Positions 42,439 through 51,171 of a stretch of 64,000 bases of DNA are shown here, piece by piece. Position 1 is the first letter of the stretch. Every line of letters starts with the position of its first letter. The position numbers and the translations under genes are program-made. This DNA is from Mycolicibacter heraklionensis (GTDB lineage: Bacteria; Actinomycetota; Actinomycetes; Mycobacteriales; Mycobacteriaceae), in assembly GCF_019645815.1 (NCBI RefSeq), contig NZ_CP080997.1, forward strand, positions 1,864,880-1,928,879, written 5' to 3'. A model generated the notes under the pieces. The model was not told where the DNA came from. It saw nothing but the letters and a program-made list of their open reading frames with translations, and searched no databases.

Positions 42439-43607
42439 CCGAGGCCGGCAGGGTTGTCGCGTTGGCGCGCGGCATGCGTGAGCTGGTGGCAGCCGAGGCG
42501 GCCGCGTCCGAGCAGCGCCGCACGCTGACCGCCCCCATCGTCGACGAGATGTGGCGCACCGGCCTGATGTCGGCGTTCAACCCCGCCGCGGCTGGAGGTG
42601 TCGAGCCGACGTTTGCCGAGATGATCGAGACCTGGATCGAAATGGCATGGCAGGACGGCTCGTTCGGCTGGATCGGCATCGCCAACATGCCGTCGTCGTT
42701 CGCGGCCGCTGCCTACCTGCCTGACGACGGATTCAACGAGGTGTTCACCGCCCACGGCAATCAGGTGACGCTGGGTGGCCAATACTTTCCGAACGGACAG
42801 GGCGTCGTCGTCGACGGCGGTTACCGGTTGAGCGGAGCCTGGAGCTTCGGCTCCGGCATCGGCCACTCCCAGTACGTCGCCGCCGGTTTTTTCCCGATGG
42901 ACGACGGCGAGATGCGCTGGGTCAGCGACGGGATACCCGACATGCAGGTCGCGGTGGTGCCACGTGCGCAGATCTCGTTCAACGATGGCTGGCATGTACA
43001 GGGGCTCAAGGGAACCGGCTCTTATGACTACAGCGCACACGACGTGTTCGTGCCGGGCAGCCGGACTTTTCCGCTGTTCTGCCGTGTACCCCTTCGGGGT
43101 GCCTCGCCGGCAGCTCGGATGGGTTTGATGCCGGTCACGGCTGCCGGACACGCGTCCTGGGCGCTCGGTGTGGCCAAAAGCATGCTCGACGACGTGACGG
43201 AGCTGGCAGCCACCAAATACCGGATGAGCGACATGGCGGCGTTGGCCAGTCGCCCGACGTTTCAGAAAGATCTGGCTCACCACGTCGCCGCATGGCGCGC
43301 CGCCCGCCTGTTGGTGCTGGATGCTTTCACCACGGCCGAGTCCGCCGTCGCGGCAGGCGAAGACCTGACGCCGCGACTGCGGGCCGACATGCGAGTGGCA
43401 GCCGTCTACGCCACCGACACCGCCAGAAGCTGCGCCGAATGGGCACATCTGGCGGCCGGAACGACGGCGATCCGCGAAGGCAGTCGCCTCGAACGAGCAT
43501 TCCGCGACATCTACACCGGAACCCAGCACGCCTTCATCAGTGAGAAGGTCGCTATCGACGCGGCCCAGATCTGGCTCGGGCTGATCGACGACCAGTTCGG
43601 GCTCTGA
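42435..43607 (+). CDS. Acyl-CoA-dehydrogenase-fold flavoprotein (HsaA-type monooxygenase or dehydrogenase)
   Basis: A 390-residue flavoprotein of the acyl-CoA dehydrogenase superfamily. The helical N-terminal domain has ARGMRELVAAEAAASEQRR. The beta domain has YRLSGAWSFGSGIGHSQYVA and VQGLKGTGSYDYSAHDVFVP. The C-terminal helical bundle ends with EGSRLERAFRDIYTGTQHAF. The last pattern is shared with group D flavin monooxygenases such as HsaA; the usual catalytic Glu of dehydrogenases is not evident. GTG 42435 overlaps the previous stop by 4 bases. With the Rieske enzyme it suggests ring hydroxylation steps. A flavin reductase partner is not encoded in the window. Confidence 0.78.
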   Translation: MTEAGRVVALARGMRELVAAEAAASEQRRTLTAPIVDEMWRTGLMSAFNPAAAGGVEPTFAEMIETWIEMAWQDGSFGWIGIANMPSSFAAAAYLPDDGFNEVFTAHGNQVTLGGQYFPNGQGVVVDGGYRLSGAWSFGSGIGHSQYVAAGFFPMDDGEMRWVSDGIPDMQVAVVPRAQISFNDGWHVQGLKGTGSYDYSAHDVFVPGSRTFPLFCRVPLRGASPAARMGLMPVTAAGHASWALGVAKSMLDDVTELAATKYRMSDMAALASRPTFQKDLAHHVAAWRAARLLVLDAFTTAESAVAAGEDLTPRLRADMRVAAVYATDTARSCAEWAHLAAGTTAIREGSRLERAFRDIYTGTQHAFISEKVAIDAAQIWLGLIDDQFGL

Positions 43608-43619
43608 TCAGCCGCTGAA

Positions 43620-44300
43620 TCAGGGCAGCGGGGTCCCGGAACTGCCCTCGGGCAGCGGAGTCCCGGAGCTGCCGGACGGCGGCGCTGACGGTGCGGGGTG
43701 CGCGGGCCGCGACGCCGGGGGACGAGCCGGTGCGGCAGGCGCCCGGTTGCTGCCTCCGGTGGCCGGGACCTGCGACCCGCCGGCGGGGGCTTGGGGCTGC
43801 GGCGGAGCCTGGGGCGCCGGCGCCACCCAACGGATCAGATCGTTGCCGCCGGTTTGGTACACCATGCTGTTGGGGGCGTCGCCGGTGACGTCGAAGTAGA
43901 CTTTGCCGCTGGCCTTCTGGCCCTGAGTCAGGGCGGCGGGAGCGATGCCCTGCGCGGTGGGCACGGTGAACAAAGCCTGGTAGTTCTGGCCGCTGGCCGA
44001 ACGGGCACTGAGGTTGGCGACGATCGGAAAGACGGCGCCCTGGATCGCCTCGTCGGTGGCGGTGGCCTCCCACAGGGTGCCGCGGGGCTGATAGGGGATG
44101 GCGTCCGAGCTGGGCCGCAGATCGCTGATCGTCCAGCCGTGGACTCCGGGTCCTTCGGGCACGGTGCCCTGGGTGCCGATCGGTTGGGTGGCAGGGGCGG
44201 GCGCCGGGGCCGGGTCAGGGTCCGCGCCGGCAATCCCGGTGGTGAGGGCGCCCGCGGCGGCCAGTGCTCCCGCGGCCAGGGCGGTCGAGATGGACTTCAT
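43620..44300 (-). CDS. Secreted DUF1942 (MPT63-like) protein with proline-rich tail
   Basis: A 226-residue secreted protein. The signal peptide covers about residues 1-26, with a cut after IAGA. The immunoglobulin-like DUF1942 domain of the MPT63 family follows: QPIGTQGTV, GWTISDLRPSSDAIPYQPRG, LWEATATDEAIQGAVFPIV, KVYFDVTGDAPNSMVY. The C-terminal 70 residues are disordered, Ala/Pro/Ser-rich and end in two SGTPLP repeats. MPT63-type proteins are abundant in culture filtrate, function unknown. GAGGAG lies nine bases before ATG 44300. A close paralogue is immediately upstream. No cysteine is present. The gene converges with the acyl-CoA-dehydrogenase-like gene, leaving only 12 bases. Confidence 0.85.
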   Translation of the reverse strand: MKSISTALAAGALAAAGALTTGIAGADPDPAPAPAPATQPIGTQGTVPEGPGVHGWTISDLRPSSDAIPYQPRGTLWEATATDEAIQGAVFPIVANLSARSASGQNYQALFTVPTAQGIAPAALTQGQKASGKVYFDVTGDAPNSMVYQTGGNDLIRWVAPAPQAPPQPQAPAGGSQVPATGGSNRAPAAPARPPASRPAHPAPSAPPSGSSGTPLPEGSSGTPLP

Positions 44301-44395
44301 GGGACTGTCTCCTCAAATCGGCTGCATGCCGACGACATTGGTACTCAAGTACTTCAATCGTAACGGGCTGGGGACCAGGCTACCCAGGAACGAGT

Positions 44396-44430
44396 CCGGC
44401 CCGACCTCGCGGTAGTGGAGGTCGGGCCGG
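44396..44430 (-). terminator. Strong hairpin terminator downstream of the longer DUF1942 gene
   Basis: CCGGCCCGACCTC (44396-44408) pairs perfectly with GAGGTCGGGCCGG (44418-44430), a 13-bp stem with a 9-base loop. It starts 20 bases after the stop of the gene at 44450-45517 in transcription direction. No U-run follows. It isolates that gene from its paralogue, which has its own start 130 bases further on. Confidence 0.8.
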
Positions 44431-44449
44431 CCTGGCGAGAGAACTTCGG

Positions 44450-45517
44450 TCAGTGCGAAGCGGTCGAGGTGTTCGCGCCGCTGGCCGCCGGGGTGCCGGG
44501 GGTGGCCGCCGGAAGCGGCGTGCCCTGGTTTCCGGCCGCGGCCGAAGCGGTGCCTTCCGAACCGGTGCCCGTCGTGCCGGTCGCCTCCGTCGTCGAAGCA
44601 CCGGGGGCCTCGGCGGGAAGCGGCGTACCCGAACTGCTGGCGGCAGCCGAGGCCTCCGACTGGCTCGGCGTACCCGGGGTCTGCTGCGAGGACGGTGCCG
44701 GGCCGCTGGCGGAAGTCGACGCTTCCGCGCTGCCCGCGGTGCCCTGGGCTTGTGTGCCCGAGGTGCCCGACGTGCCCGCCGTGCCTGAGGTGCCCGCGGC
44801 CTCCGAGCCGGAGGCAGCGGCCGGAGTGCCGTCGGCCTCAGCCGGCAGTGGGGTGCCCTGGCTGCTCGCGGGAAGCGGGGTGCCCTGGCTGCCGGCTGCA
44901 GCCGGGGTGGTGTCGGTAGCGGCCGGAGCGCCCTGGGTGCCTGACTGGGCAGGCTTCGCGCCGGTGGCCGCCGGACCGGAAGCCCGCTGCGAACCGGTGG
45001 CCGCCGGACCCGACGAACCGCCGCTCGACGTGGTCGGTGCGGCGGGGGTCCAAACCAGCTGGTCGTGGCCGGCGAACTGGTACACCGCGCTGTTGGGCGC
45101 GTCGCCGGTGACGTCGAAGTAGACCTTGCCGCTGGTCTTCTGGCCCTGCGTCAGGTTGGCCGGGTTCACGCCCTGCGCCGTGGGCACCCCGAACAGCGCC
45201 GGGTAGGTCTGACCGCTCGCTGAACGCGCACCCAGGTTGGCGATCACCGGGGTGACGGTGCCCTGGATCGCCACGTCGGTGGCGGTGGCCTCCCACAGGG
45301 TGCCGCGAGGCTGGTAGGGGATGGCATCGGAGCTGGGGCGCAGGTCACTGACGGTCCAGCCCTGGATGACACCCCCGTTCTCCACCGTGCCCTGGGTGCC
45401 GATCGGGTGGGTCGAGGGGGCGACGTCGCCGGCGTCCGCACTGGCGGTCGCGGCGGTGACGGCACCGGCTGCGGCCAACGCGCCCGCGGCTGCCACGGCA
45501 GTTGTGAAGAACTTCAT
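44450..45517 (-). CDS. Secreted DUF1942 (MPT63-like) protein with long low-complexity tail
   Basis: A 355-residue paralogue of the neighbouring gene. The signal peptide is at 1-27 (MKFFTTAVAAAGALAAAGAV), and a DUF1942 beta-sandwich to about residue 155 contains the same landmark segments (THPIGTQGTV, SDLRPSSDAIPYQPRG, GKVYFDVTGDAPNSAVY). A 200-residue Ala/Ser/Thr/Gly/Pro tail follows, with several (Q/S/N)GTPLPA repeats and TSGTAGTSGTSG. The tail would be extended and may be glycosylated at Thr and Ser in mycobacteria, as known for other Ala/Pro-rich antigens. The domain pair probably arose by duplication followed by tail expansion. ATG 45517 has GAGGAG about ten bases upstream. Function unknown. 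Confidence 0.85.
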   Translation of the reverse strand: MKFFTTAVAAAGALAAAGAVTAATASADAGDVAPSTHPIGTQGTVENGGVIQGWTVSDLRPSSDAIPYQPRGTLWEATATDVAIQGTVTPVIANLGARSASGQTYPALFGVPTAQGVNPANLTQGQKTSGKVYFDVTGDAPNSAVYQFAGHDQLVWTPAAPTTSSGGSSGPAATGSQRASGPAATGAKPAQSGTQGAPAATDTTPAAAGSQGTPLPASSQGTPLPAEADGTPAAASGSEAAGTSGTAGTSGTSGTQAQGTAGSAEASTSASGPAPSSQQTPGTPSQSEASAAASSSGTPLPAEAPGASTTEATGTTGTGSEGTASAAAGNQGTPLPAATPGTPAASGANTSTASH

Positions 45518-45628
45518 TATTGGTTGACTCCTCGGCTCGACTGGATCTCGAAGGTGATGCAGTGACTCCAAGTCGAAAATCCTAACGGATTTGACGGCTG
45601 CGGTTATTCGCGTCGCCAGGATCGGCGG

Positions 45629-47404
45629 TCAGGAATGCGAACTCCACCACGTGTAGAACTGCTCCAGAGTGGGGGCGGCGCGTTCGGTTCGCAGTGAGCC
45701 GATAGTCAGGTTGGCATCGTTGGTCCAGACCAGCACGGGAGACCCCTGCCGCACGCCGCACAGCAGCGTCCCGGCCGTCTTATCCGGGGTCGCGGTGCGG
45801 TGCCAGGGACCCGGCGACTGGATTCGGCCCGGACAGGTGACGACGGTGGTGGCCTGCACCGTGCTGTCGAAGCTCTGGCGCAGCGCACCGGCATCGGGGA
45901 ACAGTGAGTAGGTCGCCGCGGGCGGGCCGTCGAGGTCGACGTTGCGGCCACACGTCACCTCCGCGATGGCGCCGGCCGACGGCGGGGTCGACGTACAGGT
46001 GTCCTGCGGATAGCCCGACGGCAGCAGCTTGAGCAGACGGGCCTGTGCCTCGGCCGGCGACATGGTCGTCGTGGGCTGACTCGCCCCCGCGGCGGACCGC
46101 GAGGTGTCGCCGCCGGCTCCCAGCTCGTCGGAGCCCGATCGGCTCGTCATCCAGGCGATCAACCCCACGACAACGATCAGGGCCGCGCCGATCCGCAGCA
46201 GCAGCTTGCGTTTTGCGGGATCGTGAGACAGGCGCGGTCGCCGGGACGAACTGAACCAGTCGTCGGTGGCGGTCGAGACCCGGGGCAGGCCGGGATGACC
46301 GGTGGGACGCGCCGCGGTCACGGCCTCGGGAATCGGGGTGGGCTCGGCCGGCGGCGGGACCGACTGGGTTGGTTGCGCCTCGGGGACCGTCGGCACCTCG
46401 TGCACCGGGTCCGGGGGAACCTCGGCCGTCGCGGCCGGCGGCACCGGTGGCTCGGCAGCAGGCACCTCGGTCGGTTCCACCGGTGGCGAGCCCGGCTGAG
46501 GTTGCTCGATCAGCGGCGGAGTGGACTGCTGGCTGGCCTCATAAATCTGCAGTGTCCGGTGCTGATCGGGCGCGCTGAGCGCCTGATAGGCGGCGGTCGC
46601 GAGCTCCGCGGCGCTGGCATAACGCTCCTGCGGGTCCTTGGCCATACCTTTGGCGACGACCTCGTCCAAGGCGGCCGGGATGGTCGCCCCGGCAAGGCTG
46701 GGCCGCGGAATCGGCTTGTTCTGATGCGCGTTGGCCAGCATCTTGAGGCTGTCGGCCCGGTACGGCGGCGAACCCGTCAAGCACTGGTAGAGCACGCACG
46801 TCAGCGCATAGATGTCGACGGCTGGGCCGAAGTCACTGCCGGAGAACAGCTCCGGCGCCGCGTACTTCCAGCGGGCGCCCGCATTCTGGGCGTCGGCCGC
46901 GTCGGCCCCGGGCGCGCCGGCCAGTCCGAAATCCACCAGATAGACGAAGTCGTCACTGGTCACCAGGATGTTGCGCGGTTTGACGCCGCGGTGGATCACC
47001 CCGGCGCCGTGCGCGGCATCCAGGGCCGACGCCGCCTGCCACACGATGTTCACCGCACGCGACGGGGGCAGTACGCCGTTCCGTTTCAACAGCGCGGCCA
47101 AGTCGGCTCCGGCAACCAGCGGCATATCGATGAACACCTGGCCGTCGAGCTCGCCGTAGTCGCGAACCGGGACCACGTGCGGCTCCTGCACCCGCCCGAC
47201 CACGAGCGCCTCACGCTGCAGCCACTCCCGGAACGCCGGATTCCCGCCCAACGCCGGCGCCAGCAGTTTGACCGCGGCGGCGCGGTCCTTGTGGGTGTCG
47301 ACCGCCTCGTAGACCTCACCGGTGGTGCCGCGTCCCAGCAGTCGTTTGAGGAGGTAACGCCCCACCCGTGACCCAGCCCGCGAACCCGACGCGGTCTCGC
47401 CCAT
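45629..47404 (-). CDS. Membrane Ser/Thr kinase-like receptor (PknE/PknH type), predicted pseudokinase
   Basis: A 591-residue protein. The kinase domain (residues 15-280) has the glycine loop GRGTTGEVYEA and the ATP-binding Lys46 (AAVKLL). The catalytic loop reads HRGVKPRN: the catalytic Asp (HRD) is Gly140. DFG (158-160) and APE are intact, but the activation loop between them has no Ser or Thr. After a proline-rich juxtamembrane region (300-370) comes one membrane helix at 401-419. A 170-residue extracellular PknH-like sensor domain follows (LLPSGYPQDTC, VTCGRNVD, cysteine-stabilised). It keeps nucleotide-binding features but probably cannot phosphorylate. ATG 47404 has GAGGAG six bases upstream. 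It may scaffold or sense rather than signal by phosphorylation. Confidence 0.85.
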   Translation of the reverse strand: MGETASGSRAGSRVGRYLLKRLLGRGTTGEVYEAVDTHKDRAAAVKLLAPALGGNPAFREWLQREALVVGRVQEPHVVPVRDYGELDGQVFIDMPLVAGADLAALLKRNGVLPPSRAVNIVWQAASALDAAHGAGVIHRGVKPRNILVTSDDFVYLVDFGLAGAPGADAADAQNAGARWKYAAPELFSGSDFGPAVDIYALTCVLYQCLTGSPPYRADSLKMLANAHQNKPIPRPSLAGATIPAALDEVVAKGMAKDPQERYASAAELATAAYQALSAPDQHRTLQIYEASQQSTPPLIEQPQPGSPPVEPTEVPAAEPPVPPAATAEVPPDPVHEVPTVPEAQPTQSVPPPAEPTPIPEAVTAARPTGHPGLPRVSTATDDWFSSSRRPRLSHDPAKRKLLLRIGAALIVVVGLIAWMTSRSGSDELGAGGDTSRSAAGASQPTTTMSPAEAQARLLKLLPSGYPQDTCTSTPPSAGAIAEVTCGRNVDLDGPPAATYSLFPDAGALRQSFDSTVQATTVVTCPGRIQSPGPWHRTATPDKTAGTLLCGVRQGSPVLVWTNDANLTIGSLRTERAAPTLEQFYTWWSSHS

Positions 47405-47499
47405 CACCGACTCCTCACGACGACATTGCCGCCCATGATTTCATCACTGAACCGCGCCGCTATCAGCCGGTAGCGCCAACATCGCAGGTATGGGGCTGG

Positions 47500-48612
47500 T
47501 CAGCGGCCGGTGAGATTGCTGATCGTCATGATCTCCAGATTCCGGTACGCGCGACCGGTGGGCTGCACCAGGTCGTGGAACCAGACCTGCGGCTCCGCGG
47601 TGTAGGGATGGTCCCAGGAGTCCCACGGCAGGTAGGTCTGCGTCCGCCCGGCGACGAATCCCCAGTTGTAGGCGCCCACGTTGTGGCGCTTCATGATCGG
47701 CAGAATCCCGTCGATGGTGTTGCCACGGGTGCGGGCCAGATATTCGGTGCACATCATCGGCCGACCCAGGGGCGCCAGTTCGGCGATGCGATCACTGAAC
47801 GTCGCCGGCTTGTCGTAGGAGTGGAACGTGATGACGTCGGAGCTGTTGAGCTGGGTGTTGACGATCGTGCTGCCCTGCCGCGAGCCCTCCCAGATCCCAC
47901 TGGTCAGCGGCTGACGGGCGTCGACCGAACGCGCCCAACTGAACACCTGGGGCAGCAGGTCACTGATGTAATCCAGCTTGTCCGACCGTTCGACGGAGCT
48001 GTACTCGCGGGCCATGTTGTCCGGCTCGTTCCACAGGTCCCAAGCCAGCACCCGTTCGTCATACCGGAACTGGGTCATCACACCGGTGACGTAGTCATAC
48101 AGGGTTCGGTAGTAGCTGCGGTCTCCGAGCCGTTCGGCTCCGGGACTCTGCACCCACCGCGAATTGTGGATGCCCACTCGGGGGGCCAGCTGTGGTCCGG
48201 CCTTGGGGTGCGGGTCCCAGCAGGAGTCGAACAGCACGAACATCGGCTTGATGCGGTGGCGAGCCGCGACCGCGACGAACTGGCCCAGCCGGTATTGAAA
48301 GCCCCGCTGATCGGCGGCCCACAGCTGGTCGTGCAAGAACACCCGCACGGTGTTGAAGCCGGCCGACCGGGCCCAGCCCAACTCGGCGTCGATCCGGCGC
48401 AGGTCGAAGGTGCTCGGCTGGAACATCTCGAGCTGATTGACCGCGGTGGAGGTGATGTAGTTGGAGCCGACCGGCCAACCCTGCGCCTGGTACCAGCGAT
48501 TTACCCGGTCGATCGACCACCGGCCGGGGTCCGCGCCGGCCCGCGGGAGCCGGCTCAAGGTGGGACCCGCCGCCAGCAGGAGGGGTAGCCCCAGTGCCGT
48601 TCGACGCTTCAC
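47500..48612 (-). CDS. Secreted glycoside hydrolase, GH5-like (mannanase/cellulase type)
   Basis: A 370-residue exported enzyme. The signal is at about 2-28 (KRRTALGLPLLLAAGPTL). The TIM-barrel has the clan GH-A pattern: acid/base Glu in AWDLWNEPDN and nucleophile Glu in MMCTEYLAR, with substrate-site FLHDQLWAADQRGF and TFHSYD between. This matches GH5-type endo-beta-mannanases and relatives. The GTG at 48612 sits directly before the signal sequence; the longer frame upstream is a shadow of the divergent promoter region. It could act on plant polymers or on the organism's own glycans. The kinase gene lies downstream on the same strand. Confidence 0.8.
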   Translation of the reverse strand: MKRRTALGLPLLLAAGPTLSRLPRAGADPGRWSIDRVNRWYQAQGWPVGSNYITSTAVNQLEMFQPSTFDLRRIDAELGWARSAGFNTVRVFLHDQLWAADQRGFQYRLGQFVAVAARHRIKPMFVLFDSCWDPHPKAGPQLAPRVGIHNSRWVQSPGAERLGDRSYYRTLYDYVTGVMTQFRYDERVLAWDLWNEPDNMAREYSSVERSDKLDYISDLLPQVFSWARSVDARQPLTSGIWEGSRQGSTIVNTQLNSSDVITFHSYDKPATFSDRIAELAPLGRPMMCTEYLARTRGNTIDGILPIMKRHNVGAYNWGFVAGRTQTYLPWDSWDHPYTAEPQVWFHDLVQPTGRAYRNLEIMTISNLTGR

Positions 48613-48724
48613 GAAGTAAACATAACGTCCGGACCCGTTACCGGACGTCCGAACGCTCGGCCTGTCGCCGAGCAAATCGGGCGGTGGCAACTGGCGCGGC
48701 CGCGGCCACCTAAACTGGCCGACT

Positions 48725-49561
48725 ATGTCGCAGCACCTGCAGGACAAGGTCGTCGTCATCACCGGTGCCGGGGGCGGATTCGGCAAACTGATCGCGGAGA
48801 AGTGCGCCGCCGCCGGGGCCCGCGTTGTCGGCGTCGACATCGGTGCCGAGAACCTTGCGGCGGTCTTCGACGGGATCCGCGAGGCCGGCCTGTCCGGTAC
48901 CTATCAGGTGGCCGACGTCACCGACATCGAGCAGATGAAAGCCGCGGTGCGACACGCGGTGCAGACTTTCGGCGCGGTGGACGTCATCGTCAACAACGCC
49001 GGTGTGATGCCGCTGGCCTATTTCGCCGATCACGAGAAGGCCTGGCAGCACTGGCACCGGGCGATCGACATCAACATCAAGGGCGTGGTGAACGGCATTT
49101 CGGCGGTCTACGACCAGATGATCGAGCAGGGCCGCGGCCATGTCGTCAACATCTCCTCGATCTACGGCAACGCCGGTGTGGCCGGCTCGGGCGTCTACAG
49201 CGCGACCAAGGCCGCGGTCACCGTCCTATCGGACTCGCTGCGCAGCGAGGCGAAGGGAAAAATCAAGGTGACCACGGTCAAGCCGACCGGGGTTCTGGGC
49301 ACCAACCTCGGCAGAGGAGTGGTCAACGGCGCGGCGATCATGGGCATCGTCGGCTCCCGCGGTGACAGCTACATGCGGTCGGTCACCGCGTTCGCCGAGG
49401 GCACCCTGGACCCCGAGCAGACCGACATCGACTCGGTGAGGTACTGGCTGATCACCCCCGAAGACCTCGCCGAGGCGGTGGTGCACGTCATCGACCAGCC
49501 CTGGGGTATCAGTATCAGCGACATCACCGTGCGAGCGAGCGGCGAAGACTACATCTACTGA
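48725..49561 (+). CDS. Short-chain dehydrogenase/reductase
   Basis: A 278-residue classical SDR. The glycine motif is TGAGGGFG near residue 13, followed by NNAGVMPLAYF near 90, catalytic Ser in NISSIYGN and Tyr/Lys in YSATKAA. The C-terminal half differs from typical 3-oxoacyl-ACP reductases and may bind a large substrate (SYMRSVTAFAEG). ATG 48725 is the first start after the divergent GH5 gene. It precedes the acyl-CoA ligase gene by 29 bases, suggesting one transcript. The pair could activate and reduce or oxidise the same acid or alcohol, but the substrate is unknown. Confidence 0.88.
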   Translation: MSQHLQDKVVVITGAGGGFGKLIAEKCAAAGARVVGVDIGAENLAAVFDGIREAGLSGTYQVADVTDIEQMKAAVRHAVQTFGAVDVIVNNAGVMPLAYFADHEKAWQHWHRAIDINIKGVVNGISAVYDQMIEQGRGHVVNISSIYGNAGVAGSGVYSATKAAVTVLSDSLRSEAKGKIKVTTVKPTGVLGTNLGRGVVNGAAIMGIVGSRGDSYMRSVTAFAEGTLDPEQTDIDSVRYWLITPEDLAEAVVHVIDQPWGISISDITVRASGEDYIY

Positions 49562-49590
49562 TATCGAGTGACCGAAGGCGGTGAGCGACG

Positions 49591-51171
49591 ATGTCTCCCG
49601 AGATCGACTGGGAATCACCGGCTTACACCGCCGCCGAGGCCGCCCACTATCACGCCGTCGGCTGGTGGTCGCAGACCACGCTGTCGGACGCGGTGCGCCG
49701 CAATGCCCAGAGATTCCCCGCCCGGGACGCCTATATGGACTACCTGGGTGCAGGCTTGACCTGGCCGGAATTCGACATCGCGGCGCAGGAGTTGGCGACG
49801 CGGCTGGCAGGTGCCGGGGTTCGTCCCGGAGACCGGATCGCGGTGTGGCATCGCGATTCCGCGGCCATCCACGTGCTGTTCGTGGCGATCGAGCGGTGCG
49901 GGGCGGTAGTGGTCGGTATTGGTGCACGGGCCGGAACCCGGGAGGTGTCCGCGATCCTGGCCGCCTCGCAGGCCCGGCTGCTGATCACCGACGAGCAGCG
50001 GCACGCCGCCGCGGCCGGACTCGAGATCGCAGCGCTGAGCATTGACGAGCTGCAAACCGCCGCCGAAATCGGTGTGCCGGGACCGCAACTCGGACCGGAT
50101 GACGTCTTCCTGATCAACTCCACCTCCGGTACCACCGGACTGCCCAAATGCGTGGTGCACACCCAGAATCGCTGGCATTACTTTCACCAGCTGGCCGTCG
50201 CCAACGGGCAACTGAGCCCCGGGGACGTCTTCCTGCCGATCATTCCCACGCCGTTCGGTTTCGGTCTCTGGACCAGCCACACCACCCCGATTCACCTCGG
50301 CGCTACGGCGATCCTGCTGGACCGCTTCACCGCAGCCGCGACCTGTGCCGCGATAGCACGTCACCGGGTCACCGTATTGTGCTGTGTCAGCACGCAATTG
50401 ACCATGATGATGGCGGATCCGGCCAGCCGCGAGTTCGATTTGAGCTCGTTGCGGGTGGTGTTCACCGGCGGGGAGGCGTTGCCCTACCGGCCGGCCGCGG
50501 AGTTCGAGGAGCTCACCGGGGCGAAAATCCTGCAGTTCTACGGCTCCAACGAGACCGGGGTGCTCAGCGCCACCACCCTCGACGACTCGTTGGAGCGGCG
50601 GTTGCGGACCGGTGGGCGAATCGTCGGCGAGATGGCGGTCCGGCTCTTCGGCGGCGAGGACGGAAACACCGATGTGACCGACACCGGCCGTGGGCAGCCC
50701 GCCTGCCGGGGGCCGGCCACCAGCCTCGGCTACTTGAACGGCGTCGATCACGACAAGCTGTTCACCGCCGATGGCTGGATGCGCATGGGGGACATCTGCG
50801 AGATCGACGCCGACGGCTATCTGAGCGTCACCGGCCGGACATCGGATTTCATTCTGCGCGGCGGCAAGAACATCAGCGCCGCCCAGGTCGAAGACGCGGT
50901 GATGACCCATCCGGCGATCGCGGTGGCCGCGGCGGTGCCGATGCGCGACGAGGTGTTCGGCGAGAAGGTCTGCGTCTACGTCGAACTCGCCGAGGTGGCA
51001 CGCGCGGACGGCGGCACCCTCGAGTTGGCCGAACTCGTCGAGCACCTGCTGGCACTCGGGGTGTCCAAAGAGCTGTTGCCGGAACGCCTTGTCGTCATCG
51101 ACGAGTTGCCGCGCTCATCCGGCGGCAAGATCGCGAAGGGACAGTTGCGCGAGATCAGCGGCTATTCATAG
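49591..51171 (+). CDS. AMP-dependent acyl-CoA synthetase/ligase (FadD-like)
   Basis: A 526-residue adenylating enzyme. The P-loop motif is INSTSGTTGLPKCVVHTQ (residues ~172-189), A5-type QFYGSNETGVLSATTL near 319, and A7-A8 GWMRMGDICEIDADGYLSVTGR near 393. The catalytic Lys is in SSGGKIAKGQLR near the C-terminus. It makes an acyl-adenylate from an organic acid and ATP and transfers it to CoA. The sequence resembles aliphatic or cyclohexane-carboxylate ligases more than long-chain FadD proteins; the substrate is a guess. The last 10 bases overlap the convergent ankyrin gene. Confidence 0.88.
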   Translation: MSPEIDWESPAYTAAEAAHYHAVGWWSQTTLSDAVRRNAQRFPARDAYMDYLGAGLTWPEFDIAAQELATRLAGAGVRPGDRIAVWHRDSAAIHVLFVAIERCGAVVVGIGARAGTREVSAILAASQARLLITDEQRHAAAAGLEIAALSIDELQTAAEIGVPGPQLGPDDVFLINSTSGTTGLPKCVVHTQNRWHYFHQLAVANGQLSPGDVFLPIIPTPFGFGLWTSHTTPIHLGATAILLDRFTAAATCAAIARHRVTVLCCVSTQLTMMMADPASREFDLSSLRVVFTGGEALPYRPAAEFEELTGAKILQFYGSNETGVLSATTLDDSLERRLRTGGRIVGEMAVRLFGGEDGNTDVTDTGRGQPACRGPATSLGYLNGVDHDKLFTADGWMRMGDICEIDADGYLSVTGRTSDFILRGGKNISAAQVEDAVMTHPAIAVAAAVPMRDEVFGEKVCVYVELAEVARADGGTLELAELVEHLLALGVSKELLPERLVVIDELPRSSGGKIAKGQLREISGYS

